A DNA stretch of 8,725 nucleotides from SIG588 sp045533175. Its GTDB lineage: Bacteria; Bacillota; Clostridia; Oscillospirales; Acutalibacteraceae. The position numbers and the translations under genes are program-made. Positions 1 through 4,884 of this stretch are shown here, in pieces; position 1 is the first letter of the stretch, and the number at the start of each line of letters is the position of its first letter. Below the pieces are notes generated by a model. The model did no database searches, was not told the DNA's origin, and saw only the letters and a program-made list of their open reading frames with translations. The stretch covers positions 1 to 8,725 of the forward strand of contig JAZSHJ010000091.1 of NCBI GenBank assembly GCA_045533175.1, given 5' to 3'.

Positions 1-1
1 G

Positions 2-1000
2 GCTCACAGAACGACATGGCTACGATCCGACTTGAAGGGGGAAGAAACGCAGACGGTCTATGCGGTGGATGTGCCGTTGTATTTTGCCGCGAAACAGGAA
101 TACGATACCGCGGTGAAAGAGGCGGAATATGCGGGGCTGACAGTACTTGTCGATGCGGTACAAACGGCGGTGGATGAAGTAGAAGAACGCTTGGCGGACG
201 GTTCCTTCATCGGCCCGCAAGGTCCGCGCGGTGAGATTGGCCCACAGGGTATACAAGGCCCGCAAGGCGAGATCGGTCCGAAGGGTGTGCAAGGGCCCGT
301 TGGCCCGCAGGGTGTATCGGGCGTGTACGTGGGCGCAGGCGATATGCCTGAGGGGTACAACGTGCAGGTGGATCCCTCGGGGGATGCCGCTGTGCGCATG
401 ACGGTGGGTTCGGTCGTTACCTTGCCGGAAGGGGCAGAAGCCACGGCCGAGATTACGGGAACACCCGAAGCACCCGTTTTGAATTTGGGGATCCCGCGCG
501 GTGATTGCGGCCCGCAGGGTATACAAGGCCCGCAAGGTGAGCCGGGCGAAGCGGGAAAAGATCTGACCGACAAGCCGTGGGTGCTTCTTGAAAGTGCAAC
601 GCTGAAGGAAGCGGTGACGGCATTTACCTTCACCCTTCCCGCAAACACCTACAAGGAAGTGTGGGTGGAGGGCGAATGGACGGTTTCCACTACCGCTACC
701 TCTGCATCAAGCCAACGGTTTATTATCGGGCGAAGCGGTTCAGTTGTCAACGACCGCAGTTTGTCTGTTACTGACGGTACAAAATTGTACTACCGTGCGC
801 ATGGAAAATTAAGTCCCAAAGGCAGCATCTTGTATGATACGGCATTGAGCACGTCAAAGCATACCAGCGGTACGCTGGCACTCAACGCGGGTGATAATAG
901 TGCGGCTGTCTATACTCACATTCCCGATGTGATGGTGTGGATCGGTAGCGGTACCCACTTCTTCGGGGTGGGTTCAACCTTTAAGATTTGGGGGCGATGA
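2..1000 (+). CDS. Collagen-like phage tail fibre / receptor-binding protein, 5' end outside window
   Basis: The frame is open from base 2 to the TGA at 998-1000. A TTG at base 32 could serve as a start, giving 322 residues, but it has no Shine-Dalgarno sequence and the upstream codons stay open, so the gene most likely begins before the window. Counting from the TTG, residues 12-56 are a helical segment, residues 61-97 are Gly-X-Y triplets (mostly GPQ, GEI, GPK), residues 98-152 form a globular beta insert, and a second Gly-X-Y run covers 157-175. Residues 180-322 are a Thr/Ser/Gly-rich beta domain ending in FKIWGR, resembling the C-terminal tip domains of Firmicutes phage fibres. Gly-X-Y segments in phage fibres form collagen-type trimeric shafts, so the protein probably trimerises and the C-terminal domain binds the host surface. 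The fibre role is confident; the receptor is unknown. Confidence 0.8.
   Translation, partial: AHRTTWLRSDLKGEETQTVYAVDVPLYFAAKQEYDTAVKEAEYAGLTVLVDAVQTAVDEVEERLADGSFIGPQGPRGEIGPQGIQGPQGEIGPKGVQGPVGPQGVSGVYVGAGDMPEGYNVQVDPSGDAAVRMTVGSVVTLPEGAEATAEITGTPEAPVLNLGIPRGDCGPQGIQGPQGEPGEAGKDLTDKPWVLLESATLKEAVTAFTFTLPANTYKEVWVEGEWTVSTTATSASSQRFIIGRSGSVVNDRSLSVTDGTKLYYRAHGKLSPKGSILYDTALSTSKHTSGTLALNAGDNSAAVYTHIPDVMVWIGSGTHFFGVGSTFKIWGR
212..322 (+). repeat. Gly-X-Y collagen-like triplet block 1
   Basis: Twelve consecutive Gly-X-Y triplets, rich in GPQ, GEI and GPK, are encoded here (residues 61-97 counting from the TTG at base 32). This composition is typical of triple-helical fibre shafts. The block contains the first copy of an imperfect 48-base direct repeat. 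Confidence 0.85.
224..541 (+). repeat. Pair of imperfect 48-bp direct repeats, 270 bp apart
   Basis: Bases 224-271 and 494-541 match at 42 of 48 positions by eye, including an identical run of 23 bases (245-267 and 515-537). The offset of 270 bases is exactly 90 codons, so recombination between the copies would delete or duplicate the intervening globular insert without breaking the frame. Confidence 0.75.
500..556 (+). repeat. Gly-X-Y collagen-like triplet block 2
   Basis: About six Gly-X-Y triplets (residues 157-175 from the TTG at base 32) follow a globular insert of roughly 60 residues. The block carries the second copy of the 48-base direct repeat and leads into the C-terminal tip domain. 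Confidence 0.8.
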
Positions 1001-1158
1001 AGATGGCGATGCGAAAGTATGAAAACGGCGAATACAAAGACATGACGGCAGAGGAAATAGCGGCGCTCATCCATCGGGAAGAACCGACGGCACAACCGAC
1101 TATGGAAGAGCGCCTGGCACAACTGGAAGCTCTTCTGGCGGGAAAGGAGGCGGAGTAA
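997..1158 (+). CDS. Small acidic helical phage protein (53 aa), tail-region accessory
   Basis: ATG at 997 overlaps the fibre stop codon (ATGA), and the TAA at 1156-1158 directly abuts the next ATG. A second in-frame ATG at 1003 is an alternative start; a GGGGG run at 990-994 could place ribosomes at either. The protein begins with basic residues (MRKYENGEY), followed by DMTAEEIAALIHREE and a C-terminal Glu/Leu-rich helix (MEERLAQLEALLAGKEAE). Short proteins of this composition between fibre genes are common in Firmicutes phages and are usually uncharacterised. A role in fibre assembly or a small tail component is suggested only by its place between two fibre genes. The coding call is supported by codon-tight junctions on both sides. 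Confidence 0.7.
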   Translation: MKMAMRKYENGEYKDMTAEEIAALIHREEPTAQPTMEERLAQLEALLAGKEAE

Positions 1159-1596
1159 ATGGCGATTTTGCGTGTGAAAGATAAGGACGGGAACGTCGTG
1201 AATATTCCTGCCATCAAAGGCGACAAAGGGGACAAAGGCGAGCGTGGGGCACCGGGTGCGGGCATATTGATTGGTAGCTATGTGGGAAACGCCGGCAAGC
1301 AGACCGTTTATTTCGATTGTGCGGTGTCGGCGGTGTTGATTTTGACACAGACGGTGGAACAAGGTGTATCCAACAACGGGTTTTTGATTCGCGGCGGATT
1401 GGTTACTGACGAACTGCGAGACAACCAGTCGGTTCTGCTGGCGTATCTCGGACGTCCCACAGCAACTCAATCGTATTTGGAGGTGCAAAATTACACCTAC
1501 AACGCGGGTGAAAGCAACGAATACACGAACGGGTTTAATAAATACGGTACTACCTACCACTATATCGCATTCGTGAGTGGGGAGGAGGCCACATGA
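1159..1596 (+). CDS. Short collagen-like phage tail fibre/tip protein (145 aa)
   Basis: The start directly follows the upstream TAA and is preceded by AAAGGAGG at 1144-1150, well spaced. Residues 1-20 (MAILRVKDKDGNVVNIPAIK) form a short beta leader often seen at the head of small phage fibre proteins. Residues 21-35 are Gly-X-Y triplets (GDKGDKGERGAPGAG). Residues 36-145 are a beta-rich domain without cysteine pairs or enzyme motifs, ending with the aromatic TTYHYIAFVSGEEAT, a pattern common at the end of phage fibre tip domains. The likely role is a second, shorter host-recognition or fibre-tip subunit acting with the larger collagen-like fibre upstream. Its stop overlaps the next start (ATGA at 1593-1596), which suggests translational coupling. 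Confidence 0.72.
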   Translation: MAILRVKDKDGNVVNIPAIKGDKGDKGERGAPGAGILIGSYVGNAGKQTVYFDCAVSAVLILTQTVEQGVSNNGFLIRGGLVTDELRDNQSVLLAYLGRPTATQSYLEVQNYTYNAGESNEYTNGFNKYGTTYHYIAFVSGEEAT

Positions 1597-1835
1597 GTGA
1601 AGTGATCATTGTTGCGGCGCTGTCCCTTGTCGGTACGACCATCGGCACGTTCGGCGGCATTCTCACCGCCAACAAACTGACGAACTACCGCTTGGAACGG
1701 CTGGAAAAGCAAGTGGAAAAACACAACTGTGTGATCGACCGTGTGTACAAACTGGAACAGGCGGATGCGGTGGAGGAAGAGGAGATCAAAGTGATCAACC
1801 ACCGCATCAGCGACTTGGAAAAGTATCATCGATAA
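1593..1835 (+). CDS. Small membrane-anchored coiled-coil protein, holin-like accessory (80 aa)
   Basis: ATG overlaps the upstream TGA and is preceded by GGGGAGGAGG. Residues 3-26 are a Gly/Thr-containing hydrophobic segment long enough to span the membrane (VIIVAALSLVGTTIGTFGGI). Residues 28-80 are a charged amphipathic helix with heptad-like Leu/Val/Ile spacing (LERLEKQVEKHNCVIDRVYKLE and onward). An N-terminal membrane segment followed by a coiled coil resembles BhlA/UviB-type holin-like proteins. XhlA-type proteins have the reverse order, so I do not call it XhlA. It heads the lysis cassette and probably assists membrane permeabilisation or holin timing. Its TAA is fused to the next ribosome site (TAAGGAGG). 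Function is inferred from topology and position. Confidence 0.65.
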   Translation: MSEVIIVAALSLVGTTIGTFGGILTANKLTNYRLERLEKQVEKHNCVIDRVYKLEQADAVEEEEIKVINHRISDLEKYHR

Positions 1836-1850
1836 GGAGGAAAAAGTATA

Positions 1851-2138
1851 ATGACATTTGGTCAGGCGATTGAGGCGTTAAAAGCGGGAAAAAAAGTGAC
1901 ACGCCGCGGGTGGAATGGTCGGGGGATGTATCTTTGGTTGCTTCCCGCTGCAGAACTGAGGCGTGAATGGTGTCGCGATGAGCGCTTGCTTGAATGCTTC
2001 GGAGAAAGTGATTTCTTACTGGCGCTGGGGAGTATTCGTATGTATACACATGACAGCACCGGTCGTAAGGCGGTACTGACCGGCTGGCTCGCAAGCCAAT
2101 CCGATATGTTGTCGGAAGACTGGGAAGTTGTAGAATAA
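1851..2138 (+). CDS. DUF2829 / Thoeris anti-defence 2 (Tad2)-like protein (95 aa)
   Basis: The two conserved ends of the DUF2829 family (now the Thoeris anti-defence 2-like domain) are clear: residues 3-30 begin FGQAIEALKAGKKVTRRGW and continue NGRGMYLWL, and residues 78-94 read GWLASQSDMLSEDWEVV. Length is normal for the family. Characterised Tad2 proteins form tetramers that bind and sequester the cyclic ADP-ribose isomers made by Thoeris TIR enzymes, and some also bind cyclic dinucleotides. The middle (residues 34-64, Arg/Glu/Cys-rich, with a LLECFGESDFLLALGSI stretch) is unlike the short PLASIL-type loops I recall from other members, so ligand choice is uncertain. The start has AGGAGG fused to the upstream stop. 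It lies between two putative membrane lysis genes and is expected to be expressed with them. Family membership is confident; sponge activity is inference. Confidence 0.85.
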   Translation: MTFGQAIEALKAGKKVTRRGWNGRGMYLWLLPAAELRREWCRDERLLECFGESDFLLALGSIRMYTHDSTGRKAVLTGWLASQSDMLSEDWEVVE

Positions 2139-2150
2139 GGAGGAAGCAAT

Positions 2151-2333
2151 ATGAAGGAAAAACTGCGTTCGTGGGCGTTGTGGGTGTCGATGGCGGCGCT
2201 CGCGGTATTCTGTGCGAAAGAGTTTTGCGGTGTGGATATCTCTCACACCGTGGACGGATTGCTCAACGTGTTGTGTCCCGTGTTGGTGGGGTTCGGTATT
2301 GTGAACAACCCGAACAGCCGCCATTCCATTTAA
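2151..2333 (+). CDS. Phage holin, small two-helix type (phi-LC3-like) (60 aa)
   Basis: The start lies 7 bases after an AGGAGG fused to the previous TAA. The protein has a short basic N-terminus (MKEKLRSW), a first membrane segment at about residues 7-26 (ALWVSMAALAVFCAKEF), a short polar turn (GVDISHTVD), and a second segment at about 36-51 (GLLNVLCPVLVGFGIV). The tail NNPNSRHSI recalls the GIV-NNPT ending of phi-LC3/phage_holin_1 proteins. Holins oligomerise in the membrane and trigger release of the endolysin at a set time. Placement directly before the endolysin supports this. The basic N-terminus suggests both termini inside the cell, but this is not shown by the sequence alone. Confidence 0.78.
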   Translation: MKEKLRSWALWVSMAALAVFCAKEFCGVDISHTVDGLLNVLCPVLVGFGIVNNPNSRHSI

Positions 2334-2343
2334 GGAGGTGATC
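2331..2343 (+). promoter_or_regulatory. Extended Shine-Dalgarno for the endolysin
   Basis: TAAGGAGGTGATC is complementary to 13 consecutive bases at the 3' end of bacterial 16S rRNA (GATCACCTCC core and flanks). Its first three bases are also the holin stop codon. The start ATG at 2346 follows the GGAGG core by 7 bases. This is by far the longest such match in the window and implies unusually strong endolysin initiation coupled to holin termination. Confidence 0.8.
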
Positions 2344-2345
2344 GC

Positions 2346-3017
2346 ATGGCGGTAAAGACCTATTCCAAAGCGCGGGACGGTGCGGTGAAACTGTCGAAGC
2401 ATTTTCGTGTGCGGGAGTTTGCCTGCCCCGACAGCGACACGGTGAAGATCGACACGAAACTGATCGAGATTCTGGAGAGGTTATATGACTTCCTCGGTTG
2501 TTCCAAAATCATCATCACCAGCGGATACCGTTCACCCTCCTATGACAAGAAGGTGGGCGGGAGTGGCAAAGGTTACCACACCACGGGACAAGCGGCGGAT
2601 ATTAACTGCTATTTCAAGGAAAATGGCAAGGAAACCCGATGCCACGGAAGCGACATCTGTTGTGCCTTGCAGGAGTTGGGTTGGCATCACGGCATCGGTT
2701 GGATCGCGGGATGCGCGGTACATATCGATACTCGTGCCACACAATACTGGTTTGACGAGCAAAACGGCAACCGTTCGATCGGGGAGGATTGGTACACCTA
2801 TATGGAATCAAAAGGTCACCGCGTGCTCCGCTTTTTGAAAGGCGATGTGGACAGCGACGGCAAGGTGGATTCCACCGATGCGCGCCTTGTGCTGCAAGCG
2901 GCGGTGGGAAAGGTGACACTCACCGAAAAGCAAAAACCCGCCGCCGACATGAACGGCGACGGTGCGGTGGATTCGACCGATGCACGGGAGATCTTGCAAA
3001 AAGCAGTTGGAAAATAA
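2346..3017 (+). CDS. Endolysin: M15 peptidase with C-terminal type I dockerin (223 aa)
   Basis: Residues 18-135 form an M15 (M15_3, VanY/D,D-carboxypeptidase-like) zinc peptidase domain. It has the usual FRVREFACPDSDTVKID opening, the SGYRSPSYD signature at 59-67, zinc ligands H78 and D85 in HTTGQAAD, and the third ligand H126 in VHID. Enzymes of this type cut peptide bonds in peptidoglycan stem or cross-bridge peptides. Residues 166-221 form a type I dockerin of two calcium-loop repeats: DVDSDGKVDSTDAR at 167-180 and DMNGDGAVDSTDAR at 201-214. The Asp/Asn ligands at loop positions 1, 3, 5 and 12 are intact, and each loop is followed by a short helix. There is no signal peptide, which fits holin-dependent release. 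The dockerin replaces a usual wall-binding domain (SH3, LysM, PG_binding). Its cohesin partner, if any, is unknown. Endolysin identity is confident; dockerin function is inference. Confidence 0.88.
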   Translation: MAVKTYSKARDGAVKLSKHFRVREFACPDSDTVKIDTKLIEILERLYDFLGCSKIIITSGYRSPSYDKKVGGSGKGYHTTGQAADINCYFKENGKETRCHGSDICCALQELGWHHGIGWIAGCAVHIDTRATQYWFDEQNGNRSIGEDWYTYMESKGHRVLRFLKGDVDSDGKVDSTDARLVLQAAVGKVTLTEKQKPAADMNGDGAVDSTDAREILQKAVGK

Positions 3018-3022
3018 TACGC

Positions 3023-3050
3023 CACCCCCTGCAGATTGATGCAGGGGGTG
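3023..3050 (+). other. Perfect 11-bp GC-rich hairpin between lysis and structural blocks
   Basis: CACCCCCTGCA (3023-3033) pairs perfectly with TGCAGGGGGTG (3040-3050) around a 6-base loop. No T-run follows on the plus strand (next bases CACGTGAATG), so it is not a standard intrinsic terminator there. On the minus strand it would be followed by GTATTATTTT, which is weakly terminator-like. It sits in the longest gap of the window, 6 bases after the endolysin stop, and may be a processing, stability or attenuation structure. Confidence 0.6.
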
Positions 3051-3072
3051 CACGTGAATGAGGAGAAACGGT

Positions 3073-3231
3073 ATGGATGACAAGGTTATGAGTGAAGCGC
3101 CGCGCTTCGATGAAAAAAAAGACGTGCGTGAAATGGTGCGTGAGTTGATGGAGTATACCCAAAAACTCACAGAGAACTTGCGCTATAACCTGCGACTTTT
3201 GGAGACAAAGTTGGGCGGTGATCAAAAGTGA
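3073..3231 (+). CDS. Small charged helical phage protein (52 aa)
   Basis: ATG at 3073 is preceded by GAGGAGA at 3059-3065, and TGA at 3229-3231 overlaps the following GTG start (GTGA). After an acidic/basic leader (MDDKVMSEAPRFDEKKD), residues 18-47 form one long amphipathic helix with regular hydrophobic spacing (VREMVRELMEYTQKL, then NLRYNLRLLETKL), consistent with a coiled-coil oligomer. I recognise no family. The overlap with the 546-residue structural gene suggests it is translated with that protein and may be a partner or small virion component. The coding call rests on the ribosome site, the tight overlap and the helical pattern. Confidence 0.6.
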   Translation: MDDKVMSEAPRFDEKKDVREMVRELMEYTQKLTENLRYNLRLLETKLGGDQK

Positions 3232-4868
3232 AACTGAACAAGCCTTTGTATACGGATAAGATCGGGGCAAGTGTACAAAACGAGTTCGGCGGCTTGCGTC
3301 ATGTGAAGCAGGCCGCGGATGGCGAACTGTATGATATGAAAAATTTAAGTGCCGATACGTTTCCGCTGTTACAGACCAGGGCGCGAAGATGGAGCAAAAA
3401 ACTGGTTTATGATGAAGCGGTGTACGGGTTCCGTTCCTGTGGTGAATACCTTGTGTGGTCCGCCGGCAACGTAACGTACTATGGCACTACTCCCGGAGAC
3501 AGTTCGAGTTTTCAAACGAGCCCGACCGAAAAGCGCTATGCACGGCTGAACAGTTATACGGTTGTGCTGCCGGATAAAAAATACTTTTACAAACACACCA
3601 GCGGGAGCATTACCACCGGGGCGCTGGAACTTCGTGCCACTACGGACGCGGGACATGCAACGTTTGAGAACGGCACGTTATACGATGTGCCTGCAGTAGC
3701 AAATACGTTGCATATTGCGGATAACAAGGTGCGAGAACATTACGGCGATCTTAAGGTAGGGGATTTTATAACGATCAGCGGATGCACGGGTGAACGAGCA
3801 AACAACTTGTCGGCGAACATTCGTGAAATCGAAATAACGGGATCTGAGGTGAGGATACGCTTCGACGAGAATGTTTTCACGTTGCCGGGTGGCGTGACAA
3901 GTTATAAAGAGCCCGCCGCTGTGACGATTGTTCGAACTGTCCCCGATATGGACTATATCTTTGAAAACGGAAACCGATTGTGGGGGTATAAGGGAAGCAC
4001 GATCTATGCCTCGAAGCTGGGGGACCCCTTCAATTGGAATGTGTATGAAGGCACCGCGACCGATGCTTGGAGTACGCCGTTACTAAGCGCAGGTGACATC
4101 ACCGGTGCATGCTCATATAACGGGTATCCGATCTTTTTCAAGGAAAACAGCATCGTAAAGGTGTACGGTAGCATTCCTTCGGAGTTTCGCGTAAGTGAAA
4201 CAACCGCGGTCGGTGTGAAAGCGGGATGCGACTTGTCGTTGGCGGAGGTAGATGGTGTACTGTTCTATCTCTCGTCTGCAGGTGTTTGCGCCTATACCGG
4301 AGGTGTGCCGACCGTAATTTCCGATGATGTGTTTGTGCGCGATTGGATTTGCAGCGGAACTGCAGGGACAGACAGCCGGCGCTATTATCTGTCTGCGCGA
4401 ACGAAAGACGGAGAAGAACTGATGCTCGTCTATGACGTAGCTAATCGAGTGTGGCACCGTGAAGATGATGCCCGTGCCGTTGGCTGGGGATATGTTGACG
4501 ATGTGCTTTGCTTTATGGATCCAAACGGAATCCTTTGGGCAAGCGGGCCGCTTGATATCGGCTACAAAGCAGAGGAGACGCTTGCTTGGATGGCCGAGTT
4601 CGGAGACACTACCGTAGGCACGACACGCAAAAAAGCGGTGTCAAAAATTGAAATTCGCGCAGAGTTAAAGGGAACCATGACGGTTTCACTCTCCCATGAC
4701 GGCAGAGAATGGAAAAAAGCGGCCACGGTGACGGCGACCGATAAGAGAACCGTGACGTTGCCGGTTCGGCCTTGTCGTGCCGATCATTTCCGCCTTCGCT
4801 TGGAAGGAGATGGGGAGTGTACAGTATACTCCATTGTAACCTACAGATATGTGGGTAGCAGTAAGTAA
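3228..4868 (+). CDS. Putative phage tail/neck structural protein, gp10-like beta-rich (546 aa)
   Basis: GTG start at 3228 overlaps the upstream stop; a modest GGCGG/GGTG site lies before it. The protein opens with MKLNKPLYTDKIGASVQNEF and DGELYDMKNLSADTFPLL, a leader I associate with uncharacterised structural proteins of gut Firmicutes phages. Residues about 60-120 and 240-440 are made of short beta strands with blade-like motifs: NGRLWG-type (NGNRLWGYKGSTIYASKLGD), GYPIFFKENSIVKVYG, DGVLFYLSSAGVCAYTGG, LVYDVANRVWHRED, ILWASG. These suggest a beta-propeller, as in P22 gp10-type tail stabilisation proteins. Residues 465-541 form a separate beta-sandwich with a WKKAATV hairpin, perhaps carbohydrate-binding-like. 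There is no signal peptide and no enzyme motif. A virion structural role is fairly likely; the exact tail or neck position is inference. Confidence 0.6.
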   Translation: MKLNKPLYTDKIGASVQNEFGGLRHVKQAADGELYDMKNLSADTFPLLQTRARRWSKKLVYDEAVYGFRSCGEYLVWSAGNVTYYGTTPGDSSSFQTSPTEKRYARLNSYTVVLPDKKYFYKHTSGSITTGALELRATTDAGHATFENGTLYDVPAVANTLHIADNKVREHYGDLKVGDFITISGCTGERANNLSANIREIEITGSEVRIRFDENVFTLPGGVTSYKEPAAVTIVRTVPDMDYIFENGNRLWGYKGSTIYASKLGDPFNWNVYEGTATDAWSTPLLSAGDITGACSYNGYPIFFKENSIVKVYGSIPSEFRVSETTAVGVKAGCDLSLAEVDGVLFYLSSAGVCAYTGGVPTVISDDVFVRDWICSGTAGTDSRRYYLSARTKDGEELMLVYDVANRVWHREDDARAVGWGYVDDVLCFMDPNGILWASGPLDIGYKAEETLAWMAEFGDTTVGTTRKKAVSKIEIRAELKGTMTVSLSHDGREWKKAATVTATDKRTVTLPVRPCRADHFRLRLEGDGECTVYSIVTYRYVGSSK

Positions 4869-4884
4869 AGAAAGGGTGACATAA

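Noticed and set aside
32..34. TTG as the true start of the first fibre gene
   Set aside because: No Shine-Dalgarno sequence precedes it and the frame is open back to the window edge, so a start outside the window is more likely.
224..541. CRISPR-like direct repeats
   Set aside because: There are only two copies, 270 bases apart, inside an open reading frame encoding collagen-like triplets.
58..648. Long minus-strand open frame opposite the collagen-like fibre (Pro/Cys/Gly-rich)
   Set aside because: It is the antisense image of the Gly-X-Y repeats, has no ribosome site and lies opposite a convincing plus-strand gene. The many other minus-strand frames in the window fail for the same reasons.
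1593..1835. XhlA haemolysin assignment for the 80-residue protein
   Set aside because: XhlA has a coiled coil first and a membrane helix at the C-terminus; here the order is reversed.
2485..2838. 117-residue plus-strand frame inside the endolysin gene
   Set aside because: It is a shifted frame over the M15/dockerin coding sequence, without a ribosome site and with Ser/Arg-rich composition typical of shadow translation.
2346..3017. VanY-type vancomycin resistance enzyme or host cellulosomal enzyme
   Set aside because: The M15 domain could suggest VanY and the dockerin a cellulosome enzyme, but there is no signal peptide and the gene directly follows a holin inside a phage late operon.
3023..3050. 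Plus-strand intrinsic terminator after the endolysin
   Set aside because: The stem is perfect but no T-run follows it on the plus strand, so only a hairpin is reported.
4814..4832. Eight-base hairpin near the end of the gp10-like gene
   Set aside because: It includes a G-T wobble, lies within the coding sequence, has no T-run and is short enough to arise by chance.
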